From Cruorifilaria tuberocauda (lineage: Eukaryota > Nematoda > Chromadorea > Rhabditida > Onchocercidae): a stretch of DNA of 64,000 nucleotides. Positions 12,601-27,600 of the stretch are shown in pieces. The position numbers were made by a program, and so were the translations under genes. The DNA lies in the NCBI GenBank assembly GCA_013365365.1, contig JABVXU010000093.1, positions 96,609 to 160,608 on the forward strand. The letters run 5' to 3'. Under the pieces are notes generated by a model. The model was not told where the DNA came from, did not search any database, and was given only the letters and a program-made list of their open reading frames with translations. Every line of letters starts with the position of its first letter. Within the stretch, counting starts at the first letter, position 1.

Positions 12601-15600
12601 GAACCATCGTCGGTCTAGTTCATGCTGTCGATCCTGACTTAGGTCGTAATGGACAATTACAATACCGCATTTTGCCATGGTCAAATCCGGAAGGTCTATT
12701 TATGATAAATCCAGTTCTTGGATATCTACTGGTACTATGAATTTACCGTTTTTATTTGATTAATTTTTTTGCTGGTAGTAATTTTTTAAGGTTTATCAAA
12801 ATTACTACTAATTACATCGTAATAATCAAATTTCTTACCAACTTCTGAAACCAAACCAATTTAACTGTTGTCTTAAAATAAGAATCACTGCTTTATATAC
12901 TAAAAAAATATAAAATTTAATCAGGAAATTTTAAATTAGAATAAATAAGCAGTAAAATGAACTCTGTTCCAATTTACAACGATAATTAAAAGGCAAATCT
13001 CAAAGCTTAAAGTGTTCAGCAAACAAATTTTAATAAATTTTGCAACAAATTTTCGACAATTAATTTTTCTCAGGTACATGAACAAATTGAAGTTGAAGAG
13101 AGAAAAGATTACCATTTGCTAGTTGAAGCGAAGGATTATGGTATTTCAAAGAGATTATCGACAGTTGTTTCAATAAGTGTGACAGTGCTAGCTAGTAACA
13201 AGGAATCACTGAGACTAAGAAATTTTTACCATGCAAGGATTCCGGAGAATATCCCAGTTGGCCATACTGTATATCAGATCATTAACGTATGTTCGTATAA
13301 TCTGGATAAAGTTTAATTATTTTTAGAGTGTAAAAAGAGTGTATTTTCTGAAACATACACGATCGATTTTAACCTGCGAATTTTACTTCATAGTTGGAAT
13401 CTCTCTCGAAGTTGTCTTGAATGAAATTTCGAGGAAGTCCGATTCATTGGGAAAATTTGAGATCTGTCTTTAATTTTTTTTTTAGCGCGATCTACGAATG
13501 CAATTTTTTTTTTTTTACTAACGTACAAAGCTGTTTTGAGGACACTGTGACAGATATTCTGTTTGTAATTGAATCCGGAAATGAAGGTAACCATTTTCGA
13601 ATATCTTCCACGAATGGAACAATTACGATAAACGAACGCCTAAATGCTGCCAAAAAATCAAGTTACATCCTAATTGTTTCGATGCGATCAAATAACAGCA
13701 CCAGAAAGCAGAGCAGGTGTAAATTCCTATGGAAAAATTTTTTTTAATATCAGCCTCTAGTATTATGAGTATTTTGTATGCCTACACTCTTGTAATATGC
13801 AAGCAAACATTCCACTACTTACTAATACAATCCGATATTTTTCTACATATTATTGGAAATGACCATTTTCATGAGATGGTCATCGTGATAACAGATATTG
13901 CTGAACTTTTATGCTACACATAAACTAAGAGGAGAACCGACTAAAGACAATTAATGAATGTCGATGTTTTGTTAGTTAATGAAAGTAATAAATTCTGCAT
14001 CTCCTTTTATGGCTCCAAAAAAACACTCCCACACATTAAAAAGAGATGAATCAGCAATCAATTAATTAATATCATCATATATATATAATCGGAATAATAG
14101 CAGTTGATTTTAAATGTAAATAACTCATTTCAGCATCATTTTAATTGAAATTTTTAATATCGATGTTAAAATCGCTCAATTTCTTGATCATGCTGATAGA
14201 ATATTAAATGTTGGAGAAAATATGCAAGGATCATATCCGATTACTATAGGAACACTGAGATCTACCACAGCAGATTCAGAACTGAAGGGATCATTGTCTT
14301 ATTCACTCATTCAGGTTATCTTTCGCAATATTTATAATATCAAAATGAGGTCATTTGAATTGCAGAAGTTAGTGAAGATGAATAACAATTGCAAAGCATT
14401 AAAACTGTGTTAAATGGAAAAAGAACAATGTAAAAGAAAGTAATTCACAATGTTTCGAAGTATGATCCATCTCTTTTAGATACTTTTTCATCATTGGTCG
14501 AACAAAAATATGTGATTTCTGTTAAGGGTAACAACACGCTATTTCGGATAGTACCACAGACAGGCAAGCTACAAATCACAGAACCATTAAATCATGAAAT
14601 GCAAGACAGATATGAATTGATCATACAAGCAAATGACCTTACTATTCCGAGAAGCTCTAGTAGAACGAATGCTGTTACCGTAGTGGTATTGGATGTGAAT
14701 GATAACGCACCAGTCTTCGAGCAACTTCAGTACTATGTCGAAGTGATGGAAAATGAGCCTGTTGAAGAAGACTTAATGTTACTGTGTCTAAAAGCAACAG
14801 ATGAAGATAACTCGATGATACGGTGAGAATTTGTAGAATCTTCTAAATTAAATTAAATATAAATCATTTAAAAAAATATGTAGTATTTTTAAAACGTGTT
14901 CTCGTACTACTTTGCACGACAAATTCGAGACTACCGTCATATTGCCGTATCGCTTGTTACCAAATTACTTGTCTATAAAATCTGTAATAAATTTGTTCTC
15001 CTACCACTCAATTCAATTTCTTTCAAATCTCTTTTTCTTTTTGCAACACTAAGTTCCATCAAGTTTATTCAGATAAAGCGAAGCAAACAGAAGTGTAAAC
15101 TTGATTTAGATTAAGAACGATTTTTCATGGTTACAGATACAATCTTAACGATGCAGACTTGTTACCATTCTTCATTAATTCAACAACAGGATGTATTGGA
15201 AGATTAGAAATCTTGGACCGTGAATTTCAATCGCAATGGATTTTAGAAGTTGTGGCTCATGACAATGGCCAATTTCTGGAGCATTCAAGCACTGCAATAA
15301 TACGAATTCGAGTGCTAGATCAGAATGATAATCTACCTATCATACTGAATGAACAACTTGATATCTTCATCCCAAATAATGTTAAAAAAAGTATATTATT
15401 TGGTAAATGTGAAGAGAAAAAAAGCTTAACTATAGAAATCTGATTCACTAAAAAATGTTAACCTTTTACAGACTTAAAAAATTTTAATCGATTTGAACTT
15501 AAGAATTAAAAAAAGAAAAATCTCTGATGATTGTGAAAATTGAAATAGCTTTTAATAATTTATTTTAAACATTTACAGTAAGAAATATTAATCTATGATT

Positions 15601-18600
15601 TTCCATGAACTTGTCAAGGAAATGATAGAATCACTATTATTTAGAGCTATTGGCTGAATTGATCAACTTATTATGAGGGTGCAAAATAGAACAGAAAAGT
15701 TTTTAAGAATTCTTGAATGCTACTGTATTCGGAGAAGAAAAATAAGAAGAAAGAAAATAAATAGGATATTACTATTGTCGACCTACAAATACTTCGAATA
15801 GAATCTCTAAAAATTTGTTGCTAAAGTTATAAATTCAATCGAGAGTTTGTAGTTTATAAAATAATATTATTCTTTATCCATACTACTTCAGATGATGTAA
15901 TATACGTACTATCAGCGTGTGACCTGGATGAAAGCGATATTTTGTACTATAGCCTAAGTGGTCCAGATGTATCGTATTTCCAAATTAACCAGGATGGAAT
16001 CATTACTGTTACACGACAACTTCCTAAACGAGATTATTCAATTACTGCAATTGTTTCTGATCAAGGCAATTTAAGTTCATCTGTTGGATTGGGATTTTAT
16101 ATAGCTGATGCTACAAGATTTCCTATTTTTGAGGTATTTTGTGAAGGTTTTGAAATATTCACCAGAACTTTCATATAATTGTATACTACGAACTTTTTGT
16201 ATTTTATTTTTGATTCACTGGTGCAGTTTCCGGAAAATTATTACAATTTCTAGATAGTTTAATGGATTATCAAGTCAATTATTCAGTCAATGATATTTTA
16301 GTATCTAAACTTCAATAAGTTCTCAATTCTCTTCTATGTAATCCCAATTTTCTTATTACATTTTTTTTATTCAATAAATTTTATAATCTGAGCTTCAGTA
16401 TTTTCATACACTTATGTAATTTTTTCAGAAACATTCACAGAGAGAATTTATGGTGACAGAACATAAACCAAACATGCTGGTAACAAAATTTATCGCCCAC
16501 TCAGTTAATGTATCCAACCGAGGAATAATATTTTCGATTTTCAGCGGTGACCCACACCATCATTTTTATCTAAATGTCAATTCTGGAGAATTGTATACAA
16601 CGTATCCCTTTATGATTATTGATTGAATCAGAAAAGGCTGCTTTTTTATTGCCATCAAATAAGTCTTAATTGTTTAAGAAAATTCATAATTCATTTACTT
16701 ACATAATTACCTGGCAGATGACAAATTGTATTTTTTCGTTGAAATTTTGCTAACATTAAATATTATATTTATCAAAGTAGAAAAATTCATTTCAAGAATA
16801 TTTTTAATACAAATTTAAGGAATCGAGTAGATTATGAATATCGAAAGCAATATGAATTATGGATTGCTGCAATCGATCAGCATGCCCAACCGATGGTTTC
16901 ATATAGAAATTGCGTTGTGAATATTGTTGACATCAATGACAACAGGCCTTTTTTCGAAAAAGTTTCAATTCATTTTCTGCTGAAGTCAGAAGAATATAAT
17001 ATTTGCTTCTAATGAATATGTTGAAGGGTTAAAGAACTAATGAGAGATTATGCTCTTTGTAACAACAATCTTGTATTTTATTTATTTCCAAATTTAAAAA
17101 TTTGGAAAAAGTAGGTTTTTCCAGGCTTTCTACTCTGCTTCAGTAGTAGAGAATGGTGATAGCGATGAATTGATAATAAAAATTATCGCTCGCGATTCCG
17201 ATTCAGGAATGAATGGGAAAATTTCATACAGTTTGATGTCAGATAACTCAGATGTTTGGAAATATTTCAAAATCAATGAGGAATCGGGAGAAATTTTTAC
17301 TATTTCTGGTTTGGATGCCGAATACTTGAGAGAATATTATTTGCACGTTATTGCAATGGATCATGGAAGTCCTCAGTTGTCGGAGACCGTGGTTGTAAAG
17401 GTCTTGTTTATTTTTATAAATTTATAATCTTATTTATGAATTTACAAACTGATCCAGTAGATGATCAATTAGTGATTTAATGATGATTTACTGTGTGATT
17501 GACCATCTACAGTAACGGTTTTTACTCCGATTCTGTTAATCCATACCGTACATGCCGTTTAAATTGATTGAGTTTTAGTAAAATAGTCAAAATGAGTCGA
17601 AATTATTCAGTTAGCTGAATTCTGATAGGTTGTAATTTTAGATCATTAATGAGAATTTTCTGCTGTCATATTGCTAAGCGCTAATTACATGAATACAAGT
17701 TTTGAACGATTGAATAAATGTATGATATTACCTACTTTTAATTTCCATCATTAGATTGAAATACTGGATAAAAACGACAACCCACCGCGCTTTTCAAATT
17801 TATTCCATGGTGCAGTTACTGAAAATAGTCCTTTGGAAACGCCAATACTTCAAGTGAGGCCATCTGATCATTTTGTTATGATTCTGTTTTATTTGAAACT
17901 ATCATACTGTCGCTGAAAATCTATTATCAGGTGACAAGTTATGATGCTGATGTAAACAGCACTCTTATCTATGGTTTGGAAGGTAACAATACCGAAAATT
18001 TCTTGATTGATCAACAAACTGGTTGGATTAGTCTGGCGAAAGAAGTTGATCGAGAAAAAGTACGGAATAGAACAATTTTCTTTATTTAATTAAAATGGAA
18101 AGCTTGTAGGAAAAAGCCTTGTAAGTATGGAATAGCCAGTAAGTTCCTCAAGTAAAGCTTTGCTGGAATTGTCATTATTAGATTAGGATATTAGCTGAAA
18201 ATTTCCGCTTTTCTGTTGCGAATCGCTGAAATTTGAAAATAACATTTAGAGAAAGGAATATTCGATTAAAGTGAAAGCATGGGATGGCTTATGGGAAGTT
18301 CGAACATCGCTAACTATCACGATAGAAGATGTTAATGATAATACTCCAACCTTCAGCGATTCATTTTACAGATTTCTGGCTGCAGTCGATTCAGTAAGAT
18401 ATATACAAGACTTAAAACTTTTTCTTATGTTTCTTATTTAAGGTATAGCAAGGTTTGAAAAAGATATATATGAAGTTAAAAATTAAATTAGTGATTGATT
18501 TTGGAGAGTTTATATCACTAAAGTATTTTATTTCTTTTTGAAATTGAAAAAAGTTTTTATTCCAAAAGTTTACAGGAAATTTTCACTGAAATTGGGCGGA

Positions 18601-21600
18601 TTTTTGCATTTGACATGGATGAAGGATTAAATGGACAAGTTCGTTACGACTTGCGATGTGGTAGTGATTTGTTCATGGTTGAACCAATCAGTGGGCGCAT
18701 TTCTTCAATAACTGCTTTAAAGCAGTATGTGAATAATACAGTGGAATGTAAAGGCTTTGCTAGAGATCAAGGATTTCCATCAATGATCAGTGATGTGAGT
18801 CATTTTTCATGTTTGAAATTATGGAGCTATCAATTAAAAAAGAATCATTTAGGTAACTGTCTATATTCATATCACCGATTCTGCTGAAAGCAACGAAGCA
18901 AAGCAGTCTTACTACGAGTTTGCGCTTCTTCATAATGTCAATCCCGGGACTTTAATTGGCCGTTTGCTGTTATATGATGTTAGTTGGTTGATCAAATTTC
19001 TCATGTCTAAGAATTTTAGCACCCGATTTTTCCTCAAACTTCTCCGTCAATTTATTTAATTCTGCACTTTATTATTCTTTACTTCACTTTAAAAAATTTA
19101 AGGCTATTGCCGTAGTGAATGATAGTCGTTTCGTGATTGATCAGAATGGTAATCTGTTCACAAACGTCACGTTTCCGGAAATTATATCGGAAGATAAAAT
19201 CATCTTATCAATTGCAACAAAAAATAAAAGCGATCCTTTGAAGATTATTGTTTCAATTGAATTTACTAAGCCAAACATTTACCGTCCACAATTTTCATTT
19301 ATGAGGTAATTATAGGAGGCATTGAAAGTTATCTTACAATCTCGGAAACGATACAATTTTTGACAATTAAATCTCTCTTGAGCCTTCTGCAACTTTTTCG
19401 CGTTCACATGACTAATGAATGCATACTTTTGTTGTATAAATTAGTGACCTGTTTTTGAGTAACTCCTCAACAGTACTTATTTCTTGTGAAAGATATGCAA
19501 CGGTTGCTCCATTTACTCCACTTATGGTCGGAAAGTATATCAAGAGAATCTGTTCTTCTTTTTCTATTACTTAATATTAAATAAGAATCTGGAAGAACGG
19601 GACTAATGATTAAGCTTATTTCAGGTATAAATTTTCTGTTCAAGAGAACTGCCGTTTGCATACACCAGTTGGCACGGTTGTAGCTAAAGATTACGACGTA
19701 GATCTTAACGGCCAAGTGACTTATCATATCATTAATGGTACAGATCGTTTACCGTTTGCAATTGAATCAGCAACAGGTTTCATTTCCAACCTTCTCACTC
19801 AAAATTTTCATTAAATCCTGATTAATCTAATTAATGGCAAGTTCTTAGTAACACAAAACAGTGTACGAGATAATTCCTGAAACATGCGAATTGTCTTTCA
19901 ATTATGCAACGCATTTGGAGAACATTCATTTGAATAATATGTTAAAATTAATGTCTTCATGTTAGAAAATTGCATTCTTCAAGAGGTTTAGGGATCATAG
20001 TAACAAAGGGATTTTTGGACTTCGAGGAAACCAGCAGCTATCGGTTTCCAATAGTGGCAATTGACTCCGGTTTTCCTCCATTCAACGATACAGCAGAAGT
20101 TGTTGTTGAAGTACTTGATGAGAACGATAATGTGCCCGAGTTTGAAAATCATTATTTGCAGTATACGGTATTTTTATATTTCCTGATATTTTTGCTTTGT
20201 TTCACATCCAATCAGTCAGTAACACTATTCTCCAGCGTTACATTTCTTTAGTTTCTTGAATGTTATCGTCATCCACAACATATTCCGCTTATTTATCAAA
20301 CGATCTGTGATCGACGATCATTTCAGATATCGGCCGATTCACCGATAGGTACCACAATTGCACATCTTTCTGCCGTCGACGCAGATTCAGAACCAAACGC
20401 TCTTATCGTTTACTATCTGCTTTCGGATTCTATTGGAACATTACCTTTTGCTGTAAATGCTACATTCGGCACATTATATGTGTGTGCTGAATTTCATTAT
20501 GAAACAGCTAATGAATATTTATTTCATGTTCTGGCCAGTAACCCGAGAACCATAAATTCTGAATATTCAGAATCGATTCCAGAAAATTTACACGATATCG
20601 CATATTCTGATGTTGTGCAAGTTGAAATATTCGTTAAACCAAATATAAAATCTGCACTGTATTTTCCGGAACCGGAACAGAACTTTGAGATCAGTGCATC
20701 TGCTCTCAAAGGTATTTTAAGTTAAAAATTCAAATAATTAGTTGTTTAAAAACCAATATTATATTTATTGTTGAAACTGATATTTCCAATCTAATCATCA
20801 TATTGCCGATTCTTCTTATTATAGTAAATTAATTGTAGCAGAAAATGAAACTTGTATTTATTTTGCGCTATATCATCAGATGAGGAGAATAACTGTAAAT
20901 AAGTTAGCAAATCCTATTTAGGTACAATAATTGGCAAAGTGAAAGCAATTTATCGGAGTGGAAATTATCACAATAAAGTTCTATATAGTATAGTTCCAAA
21001 TGGCCTGGTGGATATAAATCATCAAACAGGAGAAATACATGTGAAAGAAACTTGGAATGGGACTACTGGAATTATAACGGTGCAGATTATTGCAACTGAT
21101 CTTTCGAAAAAAGCAGGTTTTAAACCAATGTTAGTATTGAAATTTTTCAGAACAATTACGAAAGCCATAATTGAATCCTACTAATAAATTTTGAATTTCA
21201 TTTCAGTTTTTGAATGTTGCAATAAAACAAGATTTTTTGCAGTAATTTATTATAGTTGTAAAGTGTATATCGAACGGATGAATATAAAGGCACTTCCAGT
21301 ATTACAATCGCATTATAAATTTTCGTTGTCTGAAGATGCTCATGGCTCAGAAAGTTTTATTATTTTTGAACATCTCCCACAAAAATGTCGCCTTGATATT
21401 GTTGAAGAAGAAATCGGATATGATATTAAGCAGGTAAAAGTTTCCTTCCGCATCCCATTATTGTTCCACCTATGTAAGGTTTCAAAATTGAAAATTTAAT
21501 TTAAAGGAGAATTTAAAATTTAAGGGTATAAATTATTAATTGAGTTATTTAGAAATTATTTTTAAAAAAAAATTGGTAACATAATAAAAATAGAATTTGT

Positions 21601-24600
21601 TGAGACTTTATTTCGTTTAAAAACTGATGACAAATTTCGACAAAAGCAAAAAAATTTTTGCAGCCATTCTGTTTCGATGATTTTGGTAATCTCCGTTTGT
21701 GTGGTCTAGTAGATTATAAGCAAAAAACTGATTATCACTTGCAAATTGCTCTTATCGAGAATGATATCATACGTTCCCGGGCCTTAGTTATGATAAAGGT
21801 GAATAATGTGAATAATGGACTATCATTGGATTCTAAAGCTTTTATTGGTTATATCTTGGAGAATTCGCCAATAAATACAATAGTAATGAAGTTACACATA
21901 ATGGAGAGTAATATTCGGGAACAACAAACATCATTCACGTACCAAATTATTGATGGTGATCTGTCTCAGGTAATTAATGGTGAATTGTTTACGATCGATT
22001 GTAGAGTTTTCAGTCTTCCCAGATAGATATGTCATTGTTGCCTTTATGGCTTAGAAAAGAGAGATTTCGGAAGAACAGTAACACAGAAAATTTTCGAGAG
22101 AGTAGTTACGTAGAAAAACATCCATTAGAAAATATGATATCAAAATTGAGGAGGATACTTCTTCTCTTTAGCTTATAAACCAAAGATCATTTTTACTGTT
22201 TTTCGAATTTGAATGTAAGTGAAGAAAATGCTATAATTGATGTTGCAATAAAATAATAATTTTAACTCGTTCATAAAATTTTTCTCAATTTATATATCAT
22301 TCAAAAACTTGTTTGCAGATATTTGCCATTAATGAAACCACTGGCATAGTGTCAAGCTCCAAGGTTTTGGATCGTGAAAAACGTTCGCTCTACGTGGTAC
22401 CGATAGCGATCAGCGATTCAGATACCCATCAACAATACGCAACTATTCATTTACGGATTTACGTTGATGATCAGGATGATAATGAAGCAGAAATAGCAGT
22501 ACGTACAATACATTTGGAATATTCGTATGAAATTCCGGACGTGATAATCCTGCATGCACTTCCCGTTGATGCTGACCAAGTTGGCGTATATAATTGCTGG
22601 TTATCCAACGTTTCACAAGCATATTATGTATGCCCTAGAGATATTTCTAATAAATAGGAATCTATAACTTAAGAAATACAACATATGCTGATAATATATG
22701 ATGATTTTTGCAGATATCAAACAATTGCACATTAAAATTGTCAAGAAGTTTATTGGGAGCAGATAACTTTTTGAATGCTCCACTAATGGTGGAAGCTTCT
22801 AATCATCGTCATAAAAATGTAACATTTCCAATAAAATTACGAATGCGACGAGATATCACTTCAGCATCATTAATCAATGATTTTGGCGCGGTTGTAGAAT
22901 TATGGGGTGCGGAAGGGAATATAGCTGATAGTATTTCTGCATTTGAAGAGGCGTTTCCGGATGCGGTAAGATTTATTTAGAAGAAAAAAATTATGTAATG
23001 CGAAAATGATTGGACATTTCACACATTTCTGTAATTAACAATTAGAGAAATAGAAATAATTACATTTTCTTTATATTGCCGATGATATGAATTAATACAA
23101 TATTAATTGTAAGTCATTATTTCTTCACTAACCTTTCTTTTCATTTTTTCTCTTGATTTCCCCAAGTTATATCGCTAAATTTCTCCGAAATTGAATGCTT
23201 TCTTCATTTTGTGTTTTATAAGCATGTAACTTAAAAATCTAAAAGATGATATGAAATATTGATTGTCCCATTCTTTATAGGTCCTTCAACTTTTGGGTCT
23301 GCAGAATTTAGAAGTTGACTTTTTCCGTGTTTTCATCACAATTCTCGATCAGCATATGGTACCGACAGACAAAGATAATACGTTGAAATTGCTGAAACAA
23401 TTTTTCACAAAAAAATTAATTTCTAAAAATGTGTATGTCAAACAGGTCGCATCAGATATGTGCGCTCTTATTTCTCAACAATGTATTTATGGCAACACAT
23501 GTTTTCAAAATATCACAAGGAATGGAGAGTTATTCGAACTGATTGGATATAAGACAAGTTTTATTGTTCCACTTGTTGTTGGTCGCGCACAGTTAGTTTT
23601 TCTTCATGAAATTCATGAATAGTTTTTTTTTCAAAAATTATTATTGTGTCTTCAAAAAATTAATCTAACGACCAGAAAAAATTTAAAGGATGAGTGGTAT
23701 CATATTGTACGATTCAGAAAGTTTTTAAAGCTCATGAGACATTCAGCTGTAAGGGTATATGGCAACTAGCACTCCCGATAGTTTTTGCTGTCTTTGTCAA
23801 TTAGAATCATTGGCATTTAATATTTTCTTTGTCCATCAAAGAACACTATCCTAATTTACATCACAGTTGCATATGCGAGAATGATGTGCCATGTAATAAT
23901 GATAAGAATCAAGCTTGCGACGAAAATGAAAAATGCCAAAATGGCGGTACTTGCCAACCACATGTAGGAACATGTTTGTGCCCTAAGGGTTATATTGGCA
24001 AATTCTGTGAAAATGATATCGATGAATGCGAGAAAAAGGTCATTTTCTTAGCTTAGTAATATTTTTGGATTTGCTTATTTATTAAGAAAATAGATAGAAA
24101 TAAAGAATTTCAGTATTAGTTTTAGTTTCAGTATTGAACCGTTTTTGATCTCTATTATTACATGTATTGCATTTCTTGAATTTTTTTTGCGATCGCAATG
24201 TTTTAGGGAAATTTATAAGGTTTAATTTTAATTGCAGCATGTTTGTGGGAATGGAAAATGTTTGAATGTATTTGGTTCATTTGTTTGTACATGCAGTGGC
24301 AATCGTGCAAACAATTCAGTACACTGTAATGATTCCGATAGCAACATTTGTAATAATTGTCACAGGTTTGTCATTATTTTAGAGTTTTTCCAAAATTAGT
24401 AATTGCTATGCACTGCAAATATTTCATTGAAAATTAGATTTTCGATTAATTTAAATAAATATAGAAATCTCAAAAGATTGCCATATTTTTTTTACACTAT
24501 TTTGAGAAAAAGCAATTTTTTATGTGGCGCAAGTCAATTCTTACAAATCAGTTTTAACTCCAATGTCGCATTTTTAATCTTTTGCAGATTATTTTATATG

Positions 24601-27600
24601 ATTGTGTAAAATATCTTTTTGTAGAGGAACATGTATTGTGCAGAACAATGGGCAGCGTTCATGCAAATGTGCTGATGGATATAGTGGGCGCTATTGTCAG
24701 CTAAAAATTCGATGTTTTAATGGTTTCTCATCATCACTACAATTCCCATTTTATCAAGAAATTCTTATGTTAACACAAGGATTCAGAACTTTGAATCCGG
24801 TTAATTTTCTTTTCAGATTGTGAATTTTCTCTCCAATTCCCCCAGTACCATTTATAGGAGCTTATAGTACCATTTATGGTATAGTATAAAATGATACAAA
24901 ACATCATAGCTATTTTTCCAAGTCTACATTTTACGCTGCAGTTATATTTTAGACCAGTTTATTGTTGAGTTCACTTCCAATCAACGGGTTCAGTGGGCCT
25001 CGCTTTACATTAGCATTACAAAATGGCCAAGTGCATTTAAGTGTAAATTCAAGCCACGACAAGAAGAATGAAATATTAGTAAAAGAGAAAGTAAATGATG
25101 GAAAATGGAAAATGATTCGTCTTCGATACAAACATCGAAGGGTGAAGTTGACAGTCGAGCACTGCGACGACGATGGCTTCTGTGAGCCATGTAAAAGCAC
25201 TCGCTGTGTTGCTACAGCAAACAATTTTAAGTCTGTATTAAATACTATTTTTTAATAAATTTTTTGAAATTCTTTATCTTATTTTGATGGTAGTGAGTTT
25301 GATGCACTTTTTGCTATTTGCAAGCTCTCAAAAGTATGCAATTTTACTTCTGAAAATTTGATCATTAGATTCCTAGTAATTAAATAATATGTCCGGTCAG
25401 AGGATATTCTGCTATATTTTATATAATAAGCAAATTTCAGCATTTCGACAACTGCTAGAAGACAAGTTGTGTATATCGGAGGAATAGAAAATTACAGCAG
25501 TTCCGACAGCATTTCTAAAAAGGTTAATCTTTTGACGCAGCTAGCAAGCTCAAAATTCAATAGTAATCAGAGCATCTACAAAATTCATAAAAATTACTGC
25601 CGGTTTATAAGAGAAATCAAGATAAAGCTTCAGAGCTTCTGAAATAATCCTTACCATTTTTGGAGGTAACAACCTGTAGATATAACTTCTAAACTAACAT
25701 ATGATATACATCAAATTAGCACTTCAAATTATTCACTTTATTCATATTCACTTTCATGGTATGTGTTTCAGAGCGGTATTGTCAATTTTGAGGGTTGCAT
25801 GCGTCAAATCACAATTAACCGGTATGAAATTGATAAAATTCCTGGCTTCTCGGAGCTAAGTCTGATTGACAAAGATAGTTGGAAAACATGTACAAATGGC
25901 AGTGATATCGATATATGTTCTGGAGGCGTCTGTATCATCGATGAAAACGATAGGAAATGCATTTGTACAGATGGTTTTGATGCGTTAAATTGTCATAAAG
26001 GTCAGTTATTAAATAATGTCTGTGATTAGAGCATTCTCTTCAAAATACCGCATTTCATGTGTTTTATTAAATTATGAAATTTTAAGCAGTGGAACCATGG
26101 CATGTTGAAAGCGGTGGAATGGTTTTCCAGTTATCCATGTATATGATGAGGAAACTTGAGCTTTCAAAGCGTAATGCTTCTACGCAAATATCATCACAAA
26201 AAAATTGGCTTAATATAATCATGGAGGAAATTGGGGAGGAGCAATTGCGCGAGATTCCGTGTGAAGAATCAGACATGTTAGTTTCTAAACAAACAAGACC
26301 GGAAAAGCTGCATCACTATAAGTGGCAAAATTTTTTGCCAAAGATAAAAAAAATTTCAAAATTTTAAAATCAGAAACTGATTAAAGACATCGTCGGTAAT
26401 GATTTCCAATAGTAATTTGAACATGAGTATACAGCCGAATCTATTGTTCTCACTGATCCGTTATGTTATGTTTTTCGTTGAAATTAATTGATATGTTTTT
26501 TAAAGAGAAGGAGATATGTTGGATGATCTTCTCGGACAGTGGATGGAACTTGACTTCAGAACTGCTCTTAGAAATACCATCATTTTCGCTATAATTGAAG
26601 AGACAAGATTTAGCAAAATTGAGGTAAAGAAATTTGAGAAAGCTGTAGTATGGTGCTGAAATTTTGGCAATTTGAAGTTTATTAATGCTTTGAAATTTCA
26701 AAAATTTTTTAGAAAAATTGAAAGCCAGTTTCATATGATTGTAAATCATTTTACCATCAGCTCATCAATGGATCAGCGCGTATGGTTGCGAAGATTAAAG
26801 GCGCTAAGCCAATAGAAGTACACATCGCAAGCGACCTTGATGACAATCAGTGGCATCGTCTTAATATGCAGATAAGCGAAGATCAGAAACTTTTTAGAGT
26901 GGAGGTAATTTATATTAAGTTTTTGAAGGAAGCGTATGTTACAGATTTCGATGATTAAATATAACTTAAATTAATCTTGCAGGTTTCCTAGAAATTTTAC
27001 AGCAGAATCTTTAACATAGATCTCGGACATTCTTGCTCGAAATCAGTTTAATCAATATTTCCTTGAATTTTGCTTCAATTTCGAGATTTTAGATCGATGG
27101 ATGTGGTAAAAAAATTCGATCTGAGGAGCAACTGCCAACTCTGATTTCAAATTCTTTGTTATCTTTGTCCTTGGGTCACGATACAACGGATTACACAGTT
27201 GCTTTCAGCGGTTGCTTTAGGCGATTTCTTGTGAACAATCAAGCGCAAAATTTTGATGCATCGGAAGGAAATCTATTATCGCAGCAAGTATGTCTTTCTT
27301 TTGTACGATTTGTTCCATAAACAAAATGAAATGTTTTATATGATAAAATATGAAAAGCGTGATCATATTACGATATAGTATAGCGCATAACAGGATTTAT
27401 TTCTTTTTGAAACAATCTTCGTTAGCAATCTATTGTATGAGAAGGGGACGAAATGGGTATGGAAGTTTTACGTGCATATTTAGCCGTCAGATTTTATAGA
27501 TTTTCAAAAGTGTTGGATACAAAGGTGCTCGTAAAGGTTGCGATCAGTTTTTGATAATGCGATCATCAACTTCACTGGAATGGGAAGCATTCTGGGCGCT

